From: Rhizobium sp. Q54
GTDB taxonomy: Bacteria; Pseudomonadota; Alphaproteobacteria; Rhizobiales; Beijerinckiaceae
Length of the DNA: 6,521 nt
Assembly: GCA_945903655.1 (NCBI GenBank)
Contig: CAMDOY010000215.1
Location: 1-6,521 of the forward strand
Reading direction: 5' to 3'
Every line of letters starts with the position of its first letter. Position 1 is the stretch's first letter. Positions 1 to 4,754 of this stretch are shown here, one piece after another. A program made the position numbers and the translations under genes. The notes below the pieces were generated by a model, which was given only the letters and a program-made list of their open reading frames with translations, made no database searches and had not been told where the DNA came from.

Positions 1-8
1 AGGCCCAG

Positions 9-31
9 CAGGAGGTTCTCAGAACCGCCTG
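9..31. repeat. 23-bp imperfect palindrome
   Basis: The two halves are symmetric about C20, with 10 of 11 pairs matching; the only mismatch is A13/G27. The inner arms are GGTTCT (14-19) and AGAACC (21-26), and the outer arms are CAGG and CCTG. As RNA it would fold with a very small loop, and no T-run follows. It could be an operator or the end of a gene lying outside the window; the sequence does not decide between these. Confidence 0.4.
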
Positions 32-47
32 GACGAGGGGCCCGTGG

Positions 48-68
48 ACCATGAACCATGAACCATGA
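48..68. repeat. Heptanucleotide tandem repeat, 3 copies
   Basis: Three perfect head-to-tail copies of ACCATGA occupy 48-54, 55-61 and 62-68. Just downstream, CCAAGGTC (70-77) and GACCTTGG (97-104) form an 8-bp inverted repeat with a 19-nt loop. The stretch looks like low-complexity intergenic DNA. No function can be read from it. Confidence 0.6.
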
Positions 69-132
69 GCCAAGGTCTTTCGCCTCAAGGACCACGGACC
101 TTGGACAAGGCACCCACGGCGGGCTCGGGCGC

Positions 133-161
133 TTTTCATTCCGTATCCGAAACATTATACT
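133..161 (+). promoter_or_regulatory. Candidate sigma70-type promoter for the HGGxSTG gene
   Basis: TTTTCA (133-138; 4 of 6 to TTGACA) lies 17 bp upstream of TATACT (156-161; 5 of 6 to TATAAT). Transcription would start near 168. That is exactly the first ATG of the downstream ORF, so either the mRNA is leaderless or translation uses the inner ATG at 231. The spacing is ideal, but the match is by eye only. Confidence 0.45.
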
Positions 162-167
162 GTCCCC

Positions 168-584
168 ATGACCCACACCAGTAATCCCCCACTTCCAGAC
201 CACCCTTCAGACGGCGAAGGCGTCAGCCCCATGAAGGACAAGTCGCTGCGGCTCTCGGACATCGGACATGCCACCCGTTTCGGGCCTAACTGGCCCGGCA
301 AACGGTGTCTCGCAAAAACCCGGCGTGTGACGGAATGTCAGCGGCCCGCGATCACGGGCGCCGGGAGGTGCAGGCTGCATGGAGGGCGGTCCACTGGTCC
401 ACGGACCGAGGAGGGCCGAGTACGGATCTCGGCCGCCAATACAAAGCACGGGCGGAAGACCAAGGAGCGCCTCGCGGAGGCCAAGGCCCGGGCGCAGGCC
501 AACCGGGAGATCTGGTATGCGCTGAAGACGCAGATCGAGTTGGCCATTCGGGATGGGTATTTGCCGAAGAACTATAGACCTTGA
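168..584 (+). CDS. HGGxSTG domain-containing small protein, function unknown
   Basis: The ORF gives 138 residues from ATG 168, or 117 from the in-frame ATG at 231. The 231 start has a GAAGG about 10 nt upstream and removes a proline-rich, unstructured N-terminus, so it is a credible alternative. Numbered from 168, Cys47, Cys57, Cys68 and His71 form a C-x9-C-x10-C-x2-H array that looks like a small zinc-binding knuckle. It runs straight into HGGRSTGP (71-78), the signature of the HGGxSTG family. A basic stretch (79-104) and an Ala/Arg/Glu-rich helix (about 97-128) follow. Family members are small uncharacterised proteins found in proteobacterial chromosomes and often in prophage-like elements. 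Nucleic-acid binding is inferred only from the basic charge and putative zinc site. The gene converges on the integrase/primase chimera and may be cargo or a leftover of the same element. Confidence 0.7.
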   Translation: MTHTSNPPLPDHPSDGEGVSPMKDKSLRLSDIGHATRFGPNWPGKRCLAKTRRVTECQRPAITGAGRCRLHGGRSTGPRTEEGRVRISAANTKHGRKTKERLAEAKARAQANREIWYALKTQIELAIRDGYLPKNYRP

Positions 585-588
585 GAGA

Positions 589-627
589 GCCACGCCGCGA
601 CCGACAGCCCTTGGCTGCTATCGTGGC
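589..627 (+). terminator. Stem-loop after the HGGxSTG gene, possible terminator
   Basis: Starting 5 nt after the stop codon, GCCACG (589-594) pairs with CGTGGC (622-627). Inside it CAGCC (605-609) pairs with GGCTG (613-617). No T-run follows, so it is at best a weak or Rho-assisted terminator, or an mRNA 3'-end stabiliser. Confidence 0.35.
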
Positions 628-740
628 GGAGATAAAGATCTGAAATATCGATGCAAATCCGGGACCGCCGTAACCGACACTATTTCTTATTTTAAGGGTA
701 GATTAGATAATGGATTGGGGGGCAAGTTACCGCTTTGAGA

Positions 741-845
741 GTGGCTGGTAACAGCGCGATGGTGGTGGCGGTGGTTGCGGTGGTGTCGGTCGTGGCGGGT
801 CCACTTTATAACCTAGTCAACGTCAAGCCGCGCCCGGCCCCTTAG
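741..845 (+). CDS. Possible 34-residue hydrophobic small protein
   Basis: Reading from GTG 741 gives 34 codons; reading from ATG 759 gives 28. The product is a short polar head, then about 14 residues almost entirely Val and Ala that could span a membrane, then a Tyr/Asn-containing turn and a Lys/Arg/Pro-rich tail. This is the layout of a tiny single-pass membrane protein. Against it: no convincing ribosome binding site precedes either start, the Val/Ala run comes from a simple GTG/GCG-like DNA repeat, and the stop codon falls inside the hairpin at 826-860. It is unrecognised and may be a chance ORF. Confidence 0.22.
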   Translation: MAGNSAMVVAVVAVVSVVAGPLYNLVNVKPRPAP

Positions 846-860
846 TGGCCCAGCGCGGCT
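826..860. terminator. Imperfect hairpin between convergent genes, candidate bidirectional terminator
   Basis: AGCCGCGC (826-833) pairs with GCGCGGCT (853-860). After a symmetric 2-nt mismatch, GGCC (836-839) pairs with GGCC (847-850) around a 7-nt loop, giving 12 base pairs in all. It lies 26 nt beyond the stop codon of the minus-strand chimera and faces the HGGxSTG gene. Only two T's follow on the minus strand, so intrinsic termination would be weak. Confidence 0.4.
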
Positions 861-886
861 AGTTGCGAGACCCACGATGTAACGGA

Positions 887-2404
887 TTAGTATGGAGAAT
901 CATCACCTTTATGGGCAGCCCAATCCGTTTCATCATCGCTCCATTCGTAGGGACCATAGTTCGCATCCCAAGCGGCTCTTGCTTCTGAGAGTTGAGGGAA
1001 TAGCCATCCCCTAATTACTCCTTTCAAGCGGTGCTGCCGACAACCGAAGTGCCGAAGCCGCTCGGCTATTTGCCTATCAGTCAGATAACGAGCAGACTGA
1101 TCACCACGCCGCAGCCTATCGAAGAAACGTTCGTTGCCATATGGCGATGAAGCCGGGACAAAATTTGATAGCATGCCCTTCGCTCCATAGGGTAGTTCGC
1201 CTGCTTCGAGCAATTCGAGGACCGCGCTTGCGACAGGATCTAACGACATGAGTATCTGCTCTTGGAACGCCCTCGTCCTGATGATCCGCCTAGGATGAAA
1301 GTCACCGACTTCATGGGTCAACAGATGATTGAGGAAAGCAGCCCTGCCTCCATTTTCCACTTGTGCAAAGAGGGGCTCAAAATAGTTCTTTTCCTGCTTA
1401 TGCTTTTCGTTGACACGGAATACCGCAAAACGCCTGCTGTCTCCTGCAGCGGGCACTACCCAACTTTCATTACTTGCCATAATTATATGGAGTCGATTTT
1501 GTGTTCGCCGCGCATCTATTCCCTTTTGCTCGATTACTAAGGTTGGTTCCGTAATAAGCCCAAACAACGAACCCCGTGCGGACTTATCACCAGCCCAATA
1601 TGCCTCGTCAGCAAACAAAAGGCATACTGAGTCCAGATGGTCAAATTCTGCCCATTCAGCGTTACGGAGTTCTCCCGGCCTCGTAAATGTTAAGGAGAGA
1701 AATTTTAGCGCCAAGCGGACTTCCGGAGTTCCGTCGTATCCGTCAATTGCTCGCAGTAAGGCCCCGAAGGGCAGCGTCTCCGTTATGGCTGGCCTGTGTT
1801 TAACCTTGGGAGTGATCAGTGCGCCTCGAAGGGCGAAGGTTGGATCATTTTCCGCTCGGCCAGTAGCTATTGCATAGCGGAACGTCTCGCCAATCACGGC
1901 CCTCATGCGCCTGGCGGTTTCCAGTTTGCCGCGAGTTTCAGCCTCGCGTAGTGCTACTAAGACTTCAGGGGCGTTAATTTCGGCAATGGGGCGAGGGCCA
2001 AGGAACGGCGTAGCCAGAGCGAGCATCCACTTGATCTTGGCAATAGTCGCGGGTGCTTTCCCCTCTCGTTCCTTCTTTTCGATCAGTTCTGCTGAAAGTG
2101 CTGCAAAGGTATTGCCCTGCGACAGTCGCGCATTTGCTTTTCGGATCTGTTTTTCTTGGCCAGGGTCTCGGCCAGAAGCCAGGGTTTTCTTCGCGGCCTC
2201 CCGCTTTTCCCTTGCGTCCTTCAGACCAATGGCTGGATATTGTCCGAGGCTGAGTTTCTTTTGTTTGGCTCCAAATCGATAGGCTAAATTCCACAATTTG
2301 GCGCCGGAGGGTCGCACCCAGAGTTGCAAGCCTCCCCCATCCGACAGCTTTACAGTTTTGCCCGGTGTGCCCTTGACTACTCTTATGGCTGTGTCCGTGA
2401 GCAT
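887..2404 (-). pseudogene. Chimeric ORF: N-terminal half of P4-type tyrosine integrase joined to C-terminal half of DUF5906-type primase-helicase
   Basis: This is a 505-codon open frame. ATG 2404 is chosen because GAGG sits 7 nt upstream and the family's usual N-terminus (MLTDTAI...) begins there; a TTG extension to 2473 runs through the promoter. Residues 1 to about 85 are the DUF4102 arm-DNA-binding domain (KLSDGGGLQLWV, LSLGQYPAIGLKDAR). Residues about 97-190 are the core-binding domain. The catalytic domain then begins and reaches the first catalytic Arg in TRPGELR (Arg242). At about residues 254-258 (near 1630-1645) the sequence switches to a helicase-type segment: Walker B-like LLFADEA (262-268), ITEPTLVIE, a sensor-like IMASN, then PAAGDSRRFAVF and a C-terminal tail. 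This matches the distal part of phage/plasmid primase-helicases with DUF5906. The integrase lacks its Lys, HxxR, His/Trp and nucleophile Tyr; the helicase lacks the Walker A P-loop and the whole primase part. GC content is well below that of the catabolic genes. It is probably a deletion scar, catalytically dead as an integrase, though DNA binding through the intact N-terminus is possible. Confidence 0.82.
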
Positions 2405-2405
2405 G

Positions 2406-2456
2406 TGTTGGCCTCGGATCTTTTGGATCTTAGGAAGGCCAACATCTAGGCCAACA
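2406..2456. repeat. Three copies of a 9-mer (TGTTGGCCT) upstream of the integrase start
   Basis: AGGCCAACA occurs at 2436-2444 and 2448-2456, a direct repeat of 12-bp period. Its inverse, TGTTGGCCT, lies at 2406-2414, directly before the start codon. The two direct copies flank the expected -10 position of the integrase promoter. They could be an operator for autoregulation or binding sites for the integrase or an excisionase-like protein; the sequence alone does not separate these options. Confidence 0.55.
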
Positions 2457-2473
2457 AACAGCGCGGCTGTCAA
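2443..2473 (-). promoter_or_regulatory. Candidate integrase promoter
   Basis: On the minus strand a perfect TTGACA (2473 down to 2468) is followed after 19 bp by TAGATG (2448-2443; 3 of 6). The -35 box is good and the -10 box weak. The -10 position lies between, and touches, the two direct TGTTGGCCT-type repeats, which would suit repression. The start codon is about 40 nt further on. Confidence 0.35.
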
Positions 2474-2552
2474 CGGACTGTACCGGACGCCTGAGGCTCG
2501 GGAAATGAAGAAACTGCTGGTTTTTGGGGGCGTATCGGACTGTGCCGGACGC
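2474..2552. repeat. Pair of 17-bp direct repeats between tRNA-Phe and integrase, candidate arm-type sites
   Basis: CGGACTGTACCGGACGC (2474-2490) recurs as CGGACTGTGCCGGACGC (2536-2552), 16 of 17 identical and 62 bp apart. Each unit itself holds CGGAC twice at 10-bp spacing, about one helical turn. They sit between the tRNA 3' end, the presumed crossover site, and the integrase promoter. Arm-type sites bound by a DUF4102 domain are commonly found in this position. The assignment is inference from position and repeat structure. Confidence 0.5.
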
Positions 2553-2567
2553 TTTCGGCGATCTAAG

Positions 2568-2643
2568 TGGTGCCCAGGGCTGGAATCGAACCAGCGACAC
2601 TGCGATTTTCAGTCGCATGCTCTACCAACTGAGCTACCTGGGC
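2568..2643 (-). tRNA. tRNA-Phe (anticodon GAA)
   Basis: The 76-nt gene folds as a complete cloverleaf. The acceptor stem pairs GCCCAGG (2643-2637) with CCTGGGC (2578-2572). The D stem is GCTC/GAGC. The anticodon stem TGCGA/TCGCA encloses loop CTGAAAA, with anticodon GAA at 2610-2608. The T stem is GCTGG/CCAGC with loop TTCGATT. The discriminator base is A2571 and the CCA end is encoded (2570-2568). All stems pair fully, so the tRNA is intact despite the neighbouring integrase; integration at a tRNA 3' end normally restores that end. The 3' end faces the integrase, the standard geometry for element insertion. Confidence 0.97.
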
Positions 2644-2678
2644 GTCCGGTGCGGCTGTGCCGCGCGCGGGGTGTCGGC

Positions 2679-2707
2679 GTTATAGGGAGATGGCGGGGGA
2701 TTGTCCA
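2679..2707 (-). promoter_or_regulatory. Promoter of tRNA-Phe
   Basis: On the minus strand TGGACA (2707-2702; 5 of 6 to TTGACA) is followed after exactly 17 bp by TATAAC (2684-2679; 5 of 6 to TATAAT). The predicted transcription start is near 2672, giving a leader of about 29 nt before the mature tRNA 5' end at 2643. The match and spacing are strong for an alphaproteobacterial housekeeping promoter. Confidence 0.7.
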
Positions 2708-2817
2708 GCCTCTCCGGCGCTCTTTTCGCCATCATCGGCGCCTTCCCTTGAGTGGGGCAGACGTGGGGCGCTTTTCGGGCTAGTTTGCCGCCAGTTTCAC
2801 CATTCAGGGAGGATATC

Positions 2818-3597
2818 GTGGATCTGGGGATTGCTGGCCGGACGGCCATTGTCTGCGCGTCGAGCCGGGGGCTGGGGCGGGCCTGCGCGGAAGCGCTGCT
2901 GAAAGAGGGCGTCGAGGTCGTGATCAACGGGCGCGATCCCGTGCATCTCGAGGAGGCCCTGCGGGAGCTGCGCGATTCGACCGGCGGGCAGGTGCGCGCC
3001 GTGGTGGCCGATGTCACCACCAAGGAGGGCCGCGCGGCCCTGCTGGCGGCCTGTCCCACGCCCGATATTCTGGTCAACAACAACGCCGGGCCCGACCCGC
3101 GCGATTTCCTCACCAACGATGAGGAGCGCTGGCTGGGCGCGCTGGAGGCCAATATGGTCGCGCCCATGATGCTGGTGCGCGCGGTGCTGCCTTCCATGAT
3201 CGAGAAGCGGTTCGGGCGCATCGTCAACATCACCTCGGCCATGGTCACCACGCCGCGCCCGCACATGACCATGTCGTCCGGCGCGCGGGCGGGGCTTACG
3301 GCGGCCATGAAGGGGCTGTCGTTTGAGGTGGCGAAGCACAATGTCACCATCAACAATCTCTTGCCCGAGCGCATCGACACCGCCCGCCAGCATCAGATGG
3401 CCAATGAGGTCGTCAAACGCGCGGGCGTCACCTATGAGGAGGCGCGGCGGCGGCAGGTGGAGAGCATCGCGGCCAAGAGGCTCGGCGATCCCCGGGAGTT
3501 CGGCGCCACCTGCGCCTTCGTGTGCAGCGCCCATGCGGGCTTCATGTCCGGCATGAACATCCATCTTGATGGCGGCTCCTATCCGGCGTTGGTTTAA
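2818..3597 (+). CDS. Atypical short-chain dehydrogenase/reductase (SDR), FabG-like but lacking YxxxK
   Basis: GTG 2818 is chosen because AGGGAGG lies 5 nt upstream and the 259-residue product then has normal SDR length; a start at ATG 2752 would add 22 residues unlike the family. The Rossmann fold is clear: glycine-rich ASSRGLG (14-20), Asp65 in VVADVT, NNNAG (87-91), Asn112 in the alpha-4 helix, and Ser140 in NITSA. Where YxxxK should follow, the protein has SSGAR (153-157), so the catalytic Tyr and Lys are replaced by Ser and Arg. This fits the SDR subgroup described as beta-ketoacyl-ACP-reductase-like but without a perfect NAD motif or catalytic tetrad. Such proteins are often labelled 3-oxoacyl-ACP reductase, which is not justified by the residues. 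The substrate is unknown; the neighbours suggest catabolism. It is probably cytoplasmic. The gene is monocistronic and converges on the ligC-like gene. Confidence 0.85.
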   Translation: MDLGIAGRTAIVCASSRGLGRACAEALLKEGVEVVINGRDPVHLEEALRELRDSTGGQVRAVVADVTTKEGRAALLAACPTPDILVNNNAGPDPRDFLTNDEERWLGALEANMVAPMMLVRAVLPSMIEKRFGRIVNITSAMVTTPRPHMTMSSGARAGLTAAMKGLSFEVAKHNVTINNLLPERIDTARQHQMANEVVKRAGVTYEEARRRQVESIAAKRLGDPREFGATCAFVCSAHAGFMSGMNIHLDGGSYPALV

Positions 3598-3606
3598 ACA
3601 ACAAAA

Positions 3607-3636
3607 AGCCCGCCGCTCCCAAGGGGGCGGCGGGCT
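3607..3636. terminator. Intrinsic terminator between convergent genes
   Basis: A perfect 10-bp stem pairs AGCCCGCCGC (3607-3616) with GCGGCGGGCT (3627-3636) around a 10-nt loop that can partly pair further. An A-run at 3603-3607 becomes TTTTT directly after the stem on the minus strand, so it is a canonical Rho-independent terminator for the ligC-like gene. On the + strand the SDR gene stops 9 nt before the stem, but only a poor T-tract (CTCT) follows. Confidence 0.85.
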
Positions 3637-3656
3637 CTGATGCTTGCGCCTTCGCC

Positions 3657-4613
3657 TTACTTGGGATCGTTGGCGAGCAGCATGTCTTCGATCTTGCCCA
3701 GCACCTTCATGGTGGCCAGCGCATTGGCGACCGAGCAGTTGGGGGCGCGCTTGCCTTCGATGGCGGCGATGAACTCGCGGTCCTGGTTCTCGAAACCATT
3801 CATGGAAGGCGCGACGCCCGACAGGTCGAGCTTGGCGCCGAAACCATCGGTCAGATCGTCATAGAAGGACACCCAGGTGCCCTTGTCGCAGATGTAGCGA
3901 TAGGGGGAGCCGATCGGGCCTTCGTCGTTGAAGGAGAGCGAGAGCACGCAGATCGAGCCCTTGGGCGTCTGCATGATGATGCCCATGTCCATGGCGATCT
4001 TCAGCTCGGGGTGATAGGGGCCCTGCACCGCAGACACCACGGAGATTTCCTCGCCCGTCTGATAGGAGAACAGATCGACCGTGTGGCAGGCGTGGTGCCA
4101 GAGCAGATGATCGACCCATGAGCGGGGCTGGCCCAGGGCGTTCATGTTGGTGCGGCGGAAGAAGTGGGTGTGGGCCTGCATCTGCTGCAGGAACACGCCT
4201 TCGTTGCGCAGCTTGTGGTTCATCAGCTGGTGGCTGGGGTTGAAGCGGCGCACATGGCCCGCCATGGCGGTCACGCCGGTCTCCTGCTGCACGCGCACGA
4301 TGCGCTCGGCGTCGGCCACGCTGTCGCACATGGGGATTTCGATCAGCACATGCTTGCCCGCGCGCATGGCGATTTCCGCCTGGTCGGCATGGACCTGGGT
4401 GGGGCCGGTGATGATGACGGCGTCCACGTCAGCGCGGTTCACAGCCTCTTCGAAATTGGTCAGGGCCACGGGCACGCCATATTCGGAGGCGACCTTCTGG
4501 GTGCCTTCCTGGGTGCGGCTCTGCAGAACCGTCACTTCCGAGCCCGCGATGGCCTTGATGGCCTTCAGATGGGCGTTGGCCATGGCGCCGTTGCCGCTGA
4601 TGCAAAATCTCAT
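3657..4613 (-). CDS. ligC: LigC/PmdC-like 4-carboxy-2-hydroxymuconate-6-semialdehyde dehydrogenase (Gfo/Idh/MocA family)
   Basis: This 318-residue NAD(P)-dependent oxidoreductase has about the length known for LigC and PmdC. Those enzymes oxidise the hemiacetal of 4-carboxy-2-hydroxymuconate-6-semialdehyde to 2-pyrone-4,6-dicarboxylate in the protocatechuate 4,5-cleavage pathway. The Rossmann nucleotide-binding loop is SGNGAMA (6-12). The family EKP motif appears as EIP (92-94), the form I recall for LigC/PmdC. The stretch from FFRRTNMNALGQ (151-162) through SWVDHLLWHHACHTVDLF (165-182) is near-diagnostic from memory of PmdC, and His177 sits at the usual catalytic position. ATG 4613 has GAGGA 6 nt upstream. 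The gene ends at a strong terminator and is divergent from the Rieske oxygenase gene. No ligAB ring-cleavage genes are adjacent, so it may be a paralogue for a related semialdehyde. The family call is very secure; the exact substrate is less so. Confidence 0.82.
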   Translation of the reverse strand: MRFCISGNGAMANAHLKAIKAIAGSEVTVLQSRTQEGTQKVASEYGVPVALTNFEEAVNRADVDAVIITGPTQVHADQAEIAMRAGKHVLIEIPMCDSVADAERIVRVQQETGVTAMAGHVRRFNPSHQLMNHKLRNEGVFLQQMQAHTHFFRRTNMNALGQPRSWVDHLLWHHACHTVDLFSYQTGEEISVVSAVQGPYHPELKIAMDMGIIMQTPKGSICVLSLSFNDEGPIGSPYRYICDKGTWVSFYDDLTDGFGAKLDLSGVAPSMNGFENQDREFIAAIEGKRAPNCSVANALATMKVLGKIEDMLLANDPK

Positions 4614-4754
4614 TGGTCGTCCTCTCCGGTGAAGGGTGTCTCGCGAGCCGATTTACACGAAACGCCCCCGCAGGAAAAGGGCGGGGGCGGGGACGCCCTT
4701 CACAGCCGCGCCCGCCCGCGCTACACCAGCGCGAACGCCAAACGGGAGCGAAAC
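4614..4754. promoter_or_regulatory. Divergent promoter/operator spacer with nested inverted repeats
   Basis: The 141-bp spacer separates the starts of the ligC-like and Rieske genes. The outer arms GTGAAGGGTGTC (4629-4640) and GACGCCCTTCAC (4692-4703) are inverted, with 11 of 12 matching. The inner arms CGCCCCCGC (4663-4671) and GCGGGGGCG (4681-4689) are a perfect 9-bp pair with a 9-nt loop. An 8-bp palindrome CTCGCGAG lies at 4640-4647. For the Rieske gene, TTCACA (4699-4704; 5 of 6) and TACACC (4722-4727; 3 of 6) with 17-bp spacing form a possible promoter. No good minus-strand promoter was seen. Co-regulation of both genes by a dimeric regulator is plausible but not shown. Confidence 0.5.

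Larger units (their letters stand above)
585..886. other. 302-bp intergenic region between convergent genes
   Basis: Apart from the stem-loops at 589-627 and 826-860 and a doubtful small ORF at 741-845, nothing recognisable is present. The part near 680-716 is AT-rich, with a GATAAT (706-711) resembling a -10 box but no good -35. The part from 759 to 800 is a run of GGT/GGC-like triplets that encodes Val/Ala repeats in one frame. Confidence 0.6.

Noticed and set aside
759..800. GGT/GGC-rich run as a G-quadruplex or coding repeat
   Set aside because: G-runs are only two long except for one, so quadruplex formation is doubtful; it is treated only as part of the uncertain small ORF.
844..858. 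Possible degenerate att copy of the tRNA-Phe 3' end (AGTGG then CCCAG)
   Set aside because: Only two blocks of five bases match and a 2-nt gap is needed; the stretch is better explained as the loop and arm of the hairpin at 826-860.
1582..1615. AGDKS in the chimera read as a P-loop
   Set aside because: It does not fit GxxxxGK[ST]; it lies after the Walker B strand, where DUF5906 proteins carry WAGDK, so Walker A is truly missing.
1262..2294. Several + and - strand open frames inside the chimera region
   Set aside because: Shadow frames without ribosome binding sites or recognisable domains; the minus-strand chimera explains the whole stretch.
2405..2473. N-terminal extension of the integrase to TTG 2473
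   Set aside because: The added 23 residues do not resemble the family, the TTG is part of the TTGACA box, and ATG 2404 has a proper ribosome binding site and the expected N-terminus.
2634..3564. Minus-strand open frames opposite the SDR gene
   Set aside because: Low-complexity Arg/Ser/His/Ala-rich products with no motifs; one also runs through the tRNA promoter region and the tRNA 5' end.
4164..4754. Upstream extension of the Rieske frame by 197 codons
   Set aside because: It runs antisense through the ligC-like gene; ATG 4755 has a Shine-Dalgarno and matches the family N-terminus.
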